This document shows positions 1-6,815 of a DNA stretch of 13,168 nucleotides, in pieces. Both the position numbers and the translations under genes were made by a program. The notes below the pieces were generated by a model. The model saw nothing but the letters and a program-made list of their open reading frames with translations. It was not told the origin of the DNA and did no database searches. How positions within the stretch are numbered: position 1 is the stretch's first letter; every line of letters begins with the position of its first letter. The stretch is from Chloroflexota bacterium (GTDB taxonomy: Bacteria; Chloroflexota; Dehalococcoidia; SZUA-161). Location of the stretch: contig QIGA01000064.1 of NCBI GenBank assembly GCA_003229915.1, positions 1 through 13,168 on the forward strand, in the 5' to 3' direction.

Positions 1-1
1 G

Positions 2-130
2 CGTTCGCAAAAGATCGACGGCGAATGGCTCCTGGAGGAGGCAGAGCGACTGGCCTGCGAGAGGTGCCCCGCCGTCTTCGCGCTCACTGAGCTGGTGAAA
101 TTGAATACCTCACTGGACGTCAAGAAGTGA
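2..130 (+). CDS. C-terminal end of an unidentified protein (partial, 5' end outside window)
   Basis: An open frame enters from the left edge and ends at TGA 128-130, giving the last 42 residues. The tail contains a Cys pair (ACERCPAVF) followed by a short helical-looking segment ending in LDVKK. I do not recognise the family; the CxxC could bind metal or be redox active, but that is a guess. The frame is credible as a real gene because the GTG start of the next gene overlaps its stop by four bases (GTGA), the usual sign of translational coupling. The two proteins are therefore probably made together. No start, signal peptide or full domain can be judged from this fragment. Confidence 0.55.
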   Translation, partial: RSQKIDGEWLLEEAERLACERCPAVFALTELVKLNTSLDVKK

Positions 131-447
131 AACTCGGCATCATCCTCAATACCAATGACCCTGAGACCGCGTGGAACGCGCTGCGACTAGGCAGTGAGGC
201 GCTCGGCACCGGAAACAAGGTTAGCGTGTTCCTCCTTGGCAGTGGTGTGGAGGTGGAAAACATCAGGGACAGGACCTTCGACATTGCTGGAGCCCTGGAG
301 AAGTTCCTCGACAGCGGCGGACGGCTGCTGGCCTGTGGCACCTGCCTCAATGTCAGGCATCAGGAGGCAGGCACGTGCCCCATCTCAACCATGTCAGAGT
401 TGGTAGAGATGATCTCCGAATCAGACAAAGTGATCACCCTGGGTTGA
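127..447 (+). CDS. DsrE/DsrF-like family protein
   Basis: This 106-residue protein has the DsrE/TusD-like fold pattern: an N-terminal beta strand (KLGIILNTND), a helix (AWNALRLGSEAL), then a second strand (KVSVFLLGSGVEV). A cysteine centre follows at residues 70-73 (CGTC), with another Cys at 84 in GTCP. Small DsrE-family proteins relay sulfur or bind small ligands, and a conserved Cys after the third strand is the usual active residue; the size fits the family. The GTG start overlaps the upstream stop as GTGA and has no strong Shine-Dalgarno, so translation is probably coupled. The sulfur-transfer role is inferred from the family, not shown here. The partner of the upstream fragment is unknown. 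An acyl-CoA dehydrogenase gene starts 78 bases downstream with its own strong ribosome site. Confidence 0.75.
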   Translation: MKLGIILNTNDPETAWNALRLGSEALGTGNKVSVFLLGSGVEVENIRDRTFDIAGALEKFLDSGGRLLACGTCLNVRHQEAGTCPISTMSELVEMISESDKVITLG

Positions 448-512
448 CCAGGATAGTGGCTGGGGGAGCAAAGCGGTGCTACGGAGACGCAGGCCCAGGT
501 AATATCAACATT

Positions 513-520
513 AAGGAGGT
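513..520 (+). promoter_or_regulatory. Strong ribosome binding site fixing the GTG start of the acyl-CoA dehydrogenase
   Basis: AAGGAGGT lies five bases before GTG at 526. It is nearly perfectly complementary to the 16S tail, so the GTG is the start rather than the internal ATG at codon 11. Confidence 0.8.
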
Positions 521-525
521 GTCTT

Positions 526-1713
526 GTGGACTTTGAGCTTAGCGAAGAGCATCAGATGCTGAAAAAGATGGTGAGGGATTTTGCTGAGAAGGAAATAGCT
601 CCCATTGCTGCGGAGATCGACAAATCCGGTGAGTTCCCTTGGGACTGCGTGAGAAAGATGGGCGAGTTGGGTCTATTTGGCCTTGTTTTGCCACCGGACT
701 TCGGCGGCACGGGACCTGATAAATTGGGCTTTCTGGTGGCTCTCGAAGAGATCTCTGCAGCTTGCGCCTCAGTAGCTATGGCACTGCTTTGCAGCAGCGG
801 CGCGTCTCGCCAGATCCTTTCACTTGGGAATGAAGAGCAGAGGACAAAGTATCTGCCTGCCATGGCCAAGGGCCAGCGGTTGGGCGCTTGTGCTATTACT
901 GAGCCCAGTGGCGGAGCAAATTGGCCCTACACCGTGCAGACCACAGCCAGGCTGGAGGATGACTCCTATGTGCTCAACGGAACAAAGTGTTTCACTAGCA
1001 ACGGCGGCGAGGCCGAGATTTACATGGTGCTGGCCAGAACCCACCCGGAGAAGGGCCCCCTGGGCATATCGGGACTAGTAGTAGAGAAAGGCACACCCGG
1101 CTTCTCCTTCGGCAAAAAGGAGGAGAAACTGGGCTTTCGCGGTGATGTTAGCCGGGAGCTGTTTTTCGAGGACTGCCGAGTGCCCAGGGCTAACCTGATC
1201 TCCGAGGGCATCCTACCAAAAGCGACAAGAGAGGTGGCGACGTTCATTATGCCCGGGCTTGGTGCCATCGCCGTGGGCCTGGCCCGAGCGGCCTCAGAGG
1301 CAGCTACCCAATATGTCAAGGAACGTCCTGTTGCCTTTGGGAAAATGCTGGCCAACTTTGACAGCGTTCAGTGCGCTATTGCCGATATGGCCACCATGGT
1401 TGAGGCCTCCCGGTTGCTCGTATTACGGGCGGGTGCACTGCCTGAGGACACGACTGATTTGCCCCCGGGAGTAATGGCCGGTGTCTTTGCCTGCGAGGCA
1501 GCCTTAGAAGTAACGAGCAAGGCGTTGCAGGCCTTTGGGGCCTATGGCTATACCACCGACTTCCCCATAGAGCGCTATTTCCGGGATGCCAGGGGACTGC
1601 TGTTACCCTCCTGGCCCATGGAGGTGCGCAAACTCATCATAGGCCGGCTAAAGCTTGGGCTTCCCACTTTGGCACCGCTGGGGGATACGCCGCCGAAACC
1701 GGGAGGAGCTTAG
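526..1713 (+). CDS. Acyl-CoA dehydrogenase family protein
   Basis: A 395-residue flavoprotein of usual family length. It would remove hydrogens from the alpha and beta carbons of an acyl-CoA thioester, passing electrons to an ETF-like carrier. Order: helical N-domain (1-115), beta domain (about 116-225) with the flavin-region signature ACAITEPSGG (121-130), and helical C-domain with the RxxxFG element (R267-G272) and AFGAYGYTTDFPIER (336-350). Two unusual points are visible. The signature normally ends GSD, but here it reads GGAN. The loop that carries the catalytic Glu in medium- and short-chain enzymes (YEGTS) reads PSWPM, with Ser362 in the Glu position. A Glu at 236 falls at the helix-G position used by isovaleryl-CoA and long-chain dehydrogenases. 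The enzyme is therefore probably active with that alternative base; substrate unknown. GTG start with AAGGAGGT five bases upstream. Confidence 0.88.
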   Translation: MDFELSEEHQMLKKMVRDFAEKEIAPIAAEIDKSGEFPWDCVRKMGELGLFGLVLPPDFGGTGPDKLGFLVALEEISAACASVAMALLCSSGASRQILSLGNEEQRTKYLPAMAKGQRLGACAITEPSGGANWPYTVQTTARLEDDSYVLNGTKCFTSNGGEAEIYMVLARTHPEKGPLGISGLVVEKGTPGFSFGKKEEKLGFRGDVSRELFFEDCRVPRANLISEGILPKATREVATFIMPGLGAIAVGLARAASEAATQYVKERPVAFGKMLANFDSVQCAIADMATMVEASRLLVLRAGALPEDTTDLPPGVMAGVFACEAALEVTSKALQAFGAYGYTTDFPIERYFRDARGLLLPSWPMEVRKLIIGRLKLGLPTLAPLGDTPPKPGGA

Positions 1714-1746
1714 AACCTGTAGTATCGCCCAATAGAAGGGACTAAC

Positions 1747-1823
1747 CTCTCCCTTCAAGGAAGAGGGGATTTATGCGAAACCACGCCAAAGACTAATTGT
1801 TAATGAAATTCACGGATTCAGGG
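1747..1823 (+). repeat. Dispersed repeat, copy A (stem-loop plus 55-nt conserved block)
   Basis: An imperfect palindrome (1747-1768, arms CCTCTCCCTT and AAGGAAGAGG) abuts a 55-nt block at 1769-1823. The same 55-nt block occurs on the other strand at 6697-6751, where I count 48 of 55 identical bases, again directly next to a C/G-rich palindrome. The arrangement looks like a non-autonomous mobile repeat or REP-like element. The rest of the 1714-1991 gap between the dehydrogenase and nfnA holds an open frame through the repeat, but no recognisable product. Confidence 0.75.
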
Positions 1824-1981
1824 AGGTCGCCACTACTGGCGTTTCAGTCGAGGAGGTGCTACAATTACCGTGGAAAGAGGCGAGAGCCACCGACGTCGCG
1901 GCTATTGCCAAATCCCGACGTGGAGTGAGGCGGGGGGCTCTTTGGAGGGAGGACTTGCCGTCTGCTACTTCCAATGAAAAT

Positions 1982-1987
1982 GGGAGG
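1982..1987 (+). promoter_or_regulatory. Ribosome binding site that selects the ATG at 1992 for nfnA
   Basis: GGGAGG, followed by GTG-C, sits four to five bases before ATG 1992. The in-frame ATG at 1974 and the ATG at 1980 are not preceded by a good site. The protein from 1992 begins MYQIVAR, matching where homologues of this family begin. Confidence 0.7.
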
Positions 1988-1991
1988 GTGC

Positions 1992-2828
1992 ATGTATCAA
2001 ATCGTAGCGAGGGAAGACCTCACCCCCCAAATCCATCTCCTTGAGATCGCTGCCCCTGAAGTTGCCCGAAAGGCACAGGCGGGGCAGTTTGTTGTAATCA
2101 GGATGGATGAGAAGGGGGAACGCATCCCGCTTACCATCGCTGATTGGAATCGGGAAAAGGGCACGGTTACCGTTGTCTTCATGGAGGTGGGGAAGACGAC
2201 CCGCAAGCTGGCTACCGCGCAGGCCGGTGAATCCATCGCCAATTTCGCCGGGCCACTTGGCTTGCCGACGCACATCGATAAGTTCGGCACCGTTGTATGC
2301 GTGGCCGGCGGATTCGCCATCGCCACTATTGTTCCCATCGCCCGTGCGATGAGAGCGGCAGGAAACAGGGTTATCTCGATAATGGGCTTTCGCACCAAAG
2401 ACCTGGTCTTCTGGGAAGACCGTCTTCGCAGCTTCAGCGATGAGGTAATAGTGACCACCGACGACGGCTCATATGGCCGCGAGGGTGTGATTACCGTTCC
2501 TTTGAGGGAGCTGCTTGAGGGTACTGAGAAGATCGATCGCGTGATCGCAATCGGCCCCACCGTCATGATGAAGTTTAGCTCGCTGACCACGCTGCCGTTC
2601 GGGGTAGACACTATTGTCAGCCTCAATCCGATTATGGTCGACGGCACTGGCATGTGCGGCGTCTGTCGCGTATCAGTCGGCGGCGTCACGCAGTTCACCT
2701 GCGTCGATGGCCCTGATTTCGATGGGCACAAGGTCGATTGGGACGAGCTCATGACCCGGCAGCGGACCTATCTCGACGAAGAAAAGCAATCTCTGGAGCT
2801 ATGGCAACACAGCCAAGGAGTGAGGTAG
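1992..2828 (+). CDS. nfnA: NADH-dependent ferredoxin:NADP+ oxidoreductase subunit A (FNR-like, 2Fe-2S)
   Basis: A 278-residue cytoplasmic FNR-like reductase, about the usual size for NfnA/SudB. Visible modules: an N-terminal FAD-binding barrel with RIPLTIAD (44-51) and GPLGLPT (87-93), a nucleotide-binding segment starting at AGGFAIATIVPIARA (105-119), and a C-terminal [2Fe-2S] loop with D217, C222, C225 and C237 (DGTGMCGVC, then FTCVDGP). The Asp plus three Cys set is the known ligand set of the NfnA cluster. In the complex NfnA takes electrons from NADH while NfnB bifurcates between ferredoxin and NADP(H). The gene lies seven bases before nfnB, so the two form an operon. Automatic annotation often calls it a sulfide dehydrogenase or dihydroorotate dehydrogenase electron-transfer subunit; sulfide reduction is a possible alternative role. 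Confidence 0.86.
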   Translation: MYQIVAREDLTPQIHLLEIAAPEVARKAQAGQFVVIRMDEKGERIPLTIADWNREKGTVTVVFMEVGKTTRKLATAQAGESIANFAGPLGLPTHIDKFGTVVCVAGGFAIATIVPIARAMRAAGNRVISIMGFRTKDLVFWEDRLRSFSDEVIVTTDDGSYGREGVITVPLRELLEGTEKIDRVIAIGPTVMMKFSSLTTLPFGVDTIVSLNPIMVDGTGMCGVCRVSVGGVTQFTCVDGPDFDGHKVDWDELMTRQRTYLDEEKQSLELWQHSQGVR

Positions 2829-2834
2829 AGGACT

Positions 2835-4229
2835 ATGTCGAAACTGGATCTGAACCGGGTGCCCATGCCCAAGCAGGAGCCTGAAGACCGAGCCAGGAAT
2901 TATGACGAAGTGGCGTTGGGATACAAAGAGGAACACGCACTGGCCGAGGCCAACCGCTGCATTCAGTGCAAGAATCGCCCCTGCGTTGAGGGCTGCCCTG
3001 TAGGGGTGAACATCCCCGAATTCATTCTGGCACTGCGAGACGGCGATATGCCCGAGGCCGTCAGGGCGCTGAAAGCTAAGAACGCTCTTCCCGGCATCTG
3101 TGGCCGGGTCTGCCCCCAGGAGACACAGTGCGAGGAGGTATGTACCCTGGCCAAGAAGGGCGCCACCATAGCTATCGGCCGTCTGGAGCGCTATGTTGCT
3201 GACTGGGAGCTCAACCATCAAAATGACTCGAATCCGGAGGTCGGGCCACCGACCGGCAAGAGAGTGGCCGTGGTCGGCTCCGGGCCGGCGGGGCTCACCA
3301 TTGCCGCCGATCTGGCAAAGCGCGGGTACGAGGTCACCATCCTTGAGGCACTGCACGTCGCTGGCGGCGTGCTGACGTATGGCATCCCTGAGTTCAGAAT
3401 GCCCAAGGGGATTGTCCAGGCTGAAGTGGATTACGTGAAGTCGCTGGGGGTGGAGATCAAGCTGGACTCGGTGATAGGCAAGATATCCACAGTTGACGAA
3501 CTCCTGGAAGACAGCTATGGCGCGGTCTTCCTGGGAACAGGGGCTGGCTTGCCCATGTTCCTCGATATCCCAGGTGAGAATTTGAATGGCATCTACTCCG
3601 CCAATGAGTTCCTGACGCGAATCAACCTTATGAAGGCCTACCTCTTCCCCGAGTACGACACCCCGATCAAGGTGGGGAAGAAGGTCGCCGTCATCGGTGG
3701 CGGTAATGTAGCTATGGATGCCGCCAGGTGCGCTGTCAGACTTGGCGCTTCGAAGGTCTCCATCGTGTATCGCCGCTCCCGAACAGAGCTGCCGGCAAGG
3801 CAGGAGGAGGCCGAGAACGCTGAGGAGGAGGGCATCGTGTTCAAGCTGCTCACCAACCCGGTGAGGTTCCTTGGCAACGAACAGGGATGGGTTACCGGCA
3901 TGGAGTGCGTTGAGATGGAGCTTGGTGAGCCCGACAACAGCGGTCGTCGCCGCCCGATCCCCAAGACGGGCAGCGAGTTCATCATGGATGTCGATACCGT
4001 GGTCGTGTCCCTGGGCACCTCACCCAACCCTTTGGTGCCCACTACTACCGGAGGACTGGATACGACCAAGAAAGGCACAGTAGTCGCGGATGAGGAAACA
4101 GGCAAGACCACCAAGTCCGGCGTATGGGCAGGGGGAGATGTTGTCACCGGAGCCGCCACGGTGATCAGCGCCATGGGCGCGGCCAAGAGAGCTGGCGCCT
4201 CCATCGATGCCTACCTTCGCGGTAAATAG
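2835..4229 (+). CDS. nfnB: NADH-dependent ferredoxin:NADP+ oxidoreductase subunit B (GltD-like flavoprotein)
   Basis: A 464-residue GltD/NfnB protein of standard length. The N-terminal domain holds two cysteine sets for [4Fe-4S] clusters: C42, C45, C50, C54 and C89, C93, C99, C103. An FAD dinucleotide fold follows (VVGSGPAGL, 147-154), then GVLTYGIPEFRMPKG (178-192), typical of glutamate synthase small subunits, and an NADPH fold (VIGGGNVAMD, 286-295). A C-terminal WAGGDVVTGAATV motif closes the FAD site. In NfnAB this subunit carries the bifurcating flavin linking NADPH to ferredoxin and, through NfnA, to NAD. No large glutamate synthase subunit lies nearby, and nfnA directly upstream supports the Nfn reading over glutamate synthase. 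ATG start with a weak GAGG-type site eight bases upstream. Confidence 0.88.
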   Translation: MSKLDLNRVPMPKQEPEDRARNYDEVALGYKEEHALAEANRCIQCKNRPCVEGCPVGVNIPEFILALRDGDMPEAVRALKAKNALPGICGRVCPQETQCEEVCTLAKKGATIAIGRLERYVADWELNHQNDSNPEVGPPTGKRVAVVGSGPAGLTIAADLAKRGYEVTILEALHVAGGVLTYGIPEFRMPKGIVQAEVDYVKSLGVEIKLDSVIGKISTVDELLEDSYGAVFLGTGAGLPMFLDIPGENLNGIYSANEFLTRINLMKAYLFPEYDTPIKVGKKVAVIGGGNVAMDAARCAVRLGASKVSIVYRRSRTELPARQEEAENAEEEGIVFKLLTNPVRFLGNEQGWVTGMECVEMELGEPDNSGRRRPIPKTGSEFIMDVDTVVVSLGTSPNPLVPTTTGGLDTTKKGTVVADEETGKTTKSGVWAGGDVVTGAATVISAMGAAKRAGASIDAYLRGK

Positions 4230-4259
4230 TCACTATCGGGCTATTCCCATACCCGAGCG

Positions 4260-4430
4260 CAGGAACTCGACGTTATTAGCTGGGCGTGGGACTTCGACAG
4301 CGACGGCACCATCGATAGCGCTGATCAGAACCCGACACACACTTACAGGAGAAACGGCCTGTACTCAGTCACCCGCAGGGTGCGCATTTTGAAGCTGGAC
4401 TCACGGATTAAGGTTTGGGGAGTGTCATGA
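4260..4430 (+). pseudogene. PKD-domain protein fragment
   Basis: In the frame of the nfnB stop, the translation reads ELDVISWAWDFDSDGT, then a short Ser/Asp-rich turn, then NPTHTYRRNGLYSV. This is the core of a PKD (polycystic kidney disease) beta-sandwich repeat: W-x-WDFDSDG followed by HTY-x3-G-xYxV. PKD repeats belong to large secreted or surface proteins, but here there is no start codon, signal peptide or room for a full protein between nfnB and arsC. The frame ends at TGA 4428-4430, overlapping the arsC ATG. It is most likely the leftover 3' part of a deleted surface-protein gene. The recognition is by motif only. Confidence 0.6.
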
Positions 4431-4870
4431 AGACCATTCTCTTCGTCTGTGTTCACAATTCCGGCCGTAGCCAGATGGCCGAGGCTTTCTTCAACCGGCT
4501 CGCCAGAGGAGAAGCCAGGGCGATCTCGGCAGGCACTGATCCCGCCGCTGCTGTTGACCCTACAGTGGTCGAGGCGATGAAAGAGGTGGGCATAGACATA
4601 AGTGACAGCAGGCCCAAGCTGCTCACCCCCGAGATGGCGGAGCAGGCCGACAGGATAGTGACGATGGGTTGCGGGGTGGAGGGAGTATGTACCGCAGCCT
4701 CTGTGGAGGCCGAGGATTGGGGATTGGAAGATCCCAAGGGCAAATCTCCGGAGCGGGTCAGGGAGATAAGGGACGCGATAAAGGCAAGGGTATCCGAAAT
4801 GCTGAGGGAGCTTGGTACAGAAATTCAAGCGCGGACAATAGACCCTCAAAAGCCCACAAACCGACTATGA
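4427..4870 (+). CDS. arsC: Arsenate reductase, thioredoxin-coupled (low-molecular-weight phosphatase fold)
   Basis: A 147-residue cytoplasmic enzyme that reduces arsenate to arsenite for export. The phosphatase-like P-loop C8-VHNSG-R14-S15 gives the nucleophilic Cys and the anion-binding Arg. C82 and C88 (GCGVEGVC) match the spacing of the redox relay pair of thioredoxin-dependent ArsC, and the following WGLEDPKGK (98-106) supplies the Asp-Pro general acid. All three catalytic cysteines are present, so the enzyme should work. ATG 4427 is preferred over the upstream in-frame TTG 4415 because it has GGGGAG five bases before it and gives the normal N-terminus MKTILFVC. The stop overlaps the start of the acr3 fragment (ATGA), showing an original arsC-acr3 operon. 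No arsR regulator is seen in the window. Confidence 0.9.
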   Translation: MKTILFVCVHNSGRSQMAEAFFNRLARGEARAISAGTDPAAAVDPTVVEAMKEVGIDISDSRPKLLTPEMAEQADRIVTMGCGVEGVCTAASVEAEDWGLEDPKGKSPERVREIRDAIKARVSEMLRELGTEIQARTIDPQKPTNRL

Positions 4871-5109
4871 ATTACGCAGAGCCGAAGCGTGCGATCCGCA
4901 GGCTTCCAGCTCTGCACCGCTTCCTCACACCCTGGATATTCCTGGCAATGGCCTTCGGAGTGGGGACTGGCTACTTCGTCCCCAAAGTCGCCGACTTCAT
5001 TACCCATTTCCAGGTAGAAACCACCTCCATACCCATCGCTGCGGGCCTCATTCTCATGATGCATCCTCCGCTGGCCAAAGTCAGATACGAAGAGCTGGGG
5101 GTGGGATAG
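4867..5109 (+). pseudogene. acr3: Arsenite exporter ACR3, truncated to the N-terminal 80 codons
   Basis: The 80-residue product begins with a normal ACR3 N-terminus: a first membrane helix WIFLAMAFGVGTGYFVP (23-39), then TTSIPIAAGLILMMHPPLAKVRYEEL (52-77), which is highly typical of the family. Full ACR3 proteins have about ten membrane helices and roughly 350 residues; this one stops after ELGVG at TAG 5107-5109, keeping about two helices. One base later the end of a convergent radical SAM gene begins, so the rest of acr3 was lost by a rearrangement at about 5098-5111. No remaining acr3 sequence is found elsewhere in the window. The fragment cannot transport arsenite. Its ATGA overlap with arsC leaves the reductase without its usual exporter partner at this locus. 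Confidence 0.87.
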
Positions 5110-5110
5110 A

Positions 5111-6481
5111 CTATAGTCCCCCAACCTTGTGAGGCAATACATGCTTCACATATTGATACTTCTGCGTCACAAGCGCACCAAGCCCTCGATTCAATGAATA
5201 AGCGACAGCGGTCAAAGGCAAGCTTCTTGTTTGGATAAGCGAATTAAAAGCTCTTCTTAATGACGTTGCTCTTGAGGTAACGCTTTGGTACACCTGGTAA
5301 ACACCTTCTTCCAATTCATCAGGGGTCATGTGCCGGGGATTGAATACAGCCTCCTCGAAGTCATAGTGTCTCCAATCATCGGGATAATTGGTGCGCAACA
5401 ATCTCCCTTCAGCCCTCAATCTGTCATACAATATTGTCCCCGGAAGAGGCGTTAAGATTGTGAATGAGGCTGTATCTATCTTTGAATCCAGGATGAATTC
5501 TATCGTTCTCTGAAACACATCTTTCCTATCCCCATCGCTGCCCAAAATAAAAGCCCCATGTACCCCAATGCCATGGTCATGCATTCTCTTGATTACCTCT
5601 TTATAGTTTCTTACACCCACTTTTAGGTTTCTAACTTTATGCATGCCTTCAAGTGTTTCTTCAATTACAGATTCAAAACCGATGTGTACTATCAAACAAC
5701 CAGATTTTTGGGCCCACCTTAATAATTCGGGGTTGCTTGCAAAATCGATCCCTACTTGAGAAGCCCATCGCTTTTTCAATCCTCGCTCTACCATCCCTCG
5801 GAACAACTGAATCGCCCTTTCTTCCGCCTTTTTCCCGTAACTTAGAATATTGTCATCTGAGAAAAAGAACTCCCCGCAGTTCAGGGCTTCTATTTCATCC
5901 AGTACCTCTTCCACAGGTCGTTGTCTATACGTTCGACCATGAAAAGTGGTTACAGAACAGAACTCACAACCTATAGGGCAGCCCCTCGCTGTTTGCACAG
6001 ATGCCTTAAGTCTATATCTATCAGAATAGAGGTCATTTCTAGGTATAACAAGATTTTCTAGAGGAATGCGCTCCCCTCTATAGAACCTTTCCAACTCATT
6101 TCTTTCGCAATCATGGAGCAAACATTGCCAAACAGATTCAGCCTCACCTATAACAACGGAATCAACAAACTGTATAGCTTCATCACGCATCATAGAGGCA
6201 TGAATGCCGCCCATCACCGTCTTAATGCCCTTTTGCCTGTACTGCTCGGATATTTCGTATGCTCTGGGAGCATTCCAGGTCATAGCGGTTATGCCCACCA
6301 GGTCAGCATCCTCAAAGGTCATCGGCTCAATATTCTCATCAACTATTTTTATGTCCCAATCAGAGGGGGTCAAAGCGGCCAAATAGGCCAAACTTGGAGG
6401 TGGGAAGGTGAAAAGACGCACGCTTATTGCATTTAGCTTGGCTTCGTCGCCTGGATTAACTAGCAATAGTTTTTTAGCCAT
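5111..6481 (-). CDS. B12-binding domain radical SAM protein
   Basis: A 456-residue protein with an N-terminal Rossmann-like cobalamin-binding domain (LLLVNPGD at 5-12, LVGITAMTWN at 61-70, VMGGIHAS at 89-96) and a radical SAM domain with the CxxxCxxC cluster motif at C168, C172, C175. Further SAM-domain landmarks are FFFSDDN (205-211) and HIGFES (266-271). The C-terminal 130 residues resemble the extra domain of class B methyltransferase-like proteins. Such enzymes often methylate or rearrange unreactive carbons in cofactor or lipid pathways; the substrate is unknown. The classic DxHxxG cobalamin motif is not seen, which is common in this subgroup. The gene is clearly more A+T rich than its neighbours (19 G+C in 5581-5640), suggesting transfer. 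ATG 6481 is preferred; a TTG at 6493 would add four residues. Confidence 0.82.
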   Translation of the reverse strand: MAKKLLLVNPGDEAKLNAISVRLFTFPPPSLAYLAALTPSDWDIKIVDENIEPMTFEDADLVGITAMTWNAPRAYEISEQYRQKGIKTVMGGIHASMMRDEAIQFVDSVVIGEAESVWQCLLHDCERNELERFYRGERIPLENLVIPRNDLYSDRYRLKASVQTARGCPIGCEFCSVTTFHGRTYRQRPVEEVLDEIEALNCGEFFFSDDNILSYGKKAEERAIQLFRGMVERGLKKRWASQVGIDFASNPELLRWAQKSGCLIVHIGFESVIEETLEGMHKVRNLKVGVRNYKEVIKRMHDHGIGVHGAFILGSDGDRKDVFQRTIEFILDSKIDTASFTILTPLPGTILYDRLRAEGRLLRTNYPDDWRHYDFEEAVFNPRHMTPDELEEGVYQVYQSVTSRATSLRRAFNSLIQTRSLPLTAVAYSLNRGLGALVTQKYQYVKHVLPHKVGGL

Positions 6482-6485
6482 TGCT

Positions 6486-6686
6486 CTATCCAATGTTAGC
6501 TATCCTGGAGACGATATCGAGCGGGATTTCCAAAATATCGTCTACTGAGGTAATGCCAAAGCCAACATCCATCGCTCCGAGTTAGAGCGAAACGTGGGGA
6601 CCGCACTCGGTATTGAGGATTATAGGAGTTTCGGGAACGAGTTGTTTGAATAGCACTATACCAGCGTATGATAGAGCTGTCAATAG
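6486..6686 (-). pseudogene. Decayed coding fragment upstream of the radical SAM gene
   Basis: Read on the minus strand from 6686, a frame gives 34 residues (including FKQLVPETPIILNTECGPHV), one TAA stop at 6582-6584, and then 31 more residues (LGAMDVGFGITSVDDILEIP, followed by LDIVSRIANIG) before TAG at 6486-6488. The protein-like quality on both sides of a single stop suggests a once-coding C-terminal fragment. The final stop lies just before the radical SAM ATG, so the two may have been consecutive genes. I cannot name the family. Alternatively, the second half, from ATG 6572, could be a short leader peptide of 28 codons. Confidence 0.4.
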
Positions 6687-6696
6687 ATGGTACACC

Positions 6697-6784
6697 CCCT
6701 TAATCCGTGGATTTCGTTAATCATTAGTCTCTGGCATGGTTTCGCATAAATGTAAGGCCCCTCCCGCCAGGGGAGGGGCCTTAC
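6697..6784 (-). repeat. Dispersed repeat, copy B (55-nt block plus strong hairpin)
   Basis: Positions 6697-6751 on the minus strand match 1769-1823 at 48 of 55 bases. The adjoining 6752-6784 is a perfect 14-bp stem (arm GTAAGGCCCCTCCC) with a five-base loop. It sits between divergent genes, and no T-run follows, so it is better read as part of a repeat element than as a terminator. Confidence 0.78.
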
Positions 6785-6815
6785 GATGCACCCTGCGGGT
6801 GATAATCCAATAATC

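Noticed and set aside
1772..2044. Open frame through repeat copy A into nfnA as a real gene
   Set aside because: It has no ribosome site or recognisable domain, overlaps the nfnA start out of frame, and its beginning is repeat sequence.
1997..2752. 251-residue open frame on the minus strand opposite nfnA
   Set aside because: It is the antisense shadow of nfnA, is Ser/Thr/Pro rich, and shows no motif; nfnA has clear cluster and flavin motifs.
2799..3356. 185-residue open frame on the minus strand opposite nfnB
   Set aside because: It overlaps the cysteine-rich conserved part of NfnB and has no recognisable domain.
4669..4866. 66-residue N-terminal extension of the ACR3 frame inside arsC
   Set aside because: The extension is Gly/Arg-rich out-of-frame arsC sequence; ACR3 similarity begins at ATG 4867.
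6752..6784. Strong hairpin as a rho-independent terminator
   Set aside because: No T-run follows on either strand, and the flanking genes diverge, so nothing needs to end here; it belongs to a repeat element.
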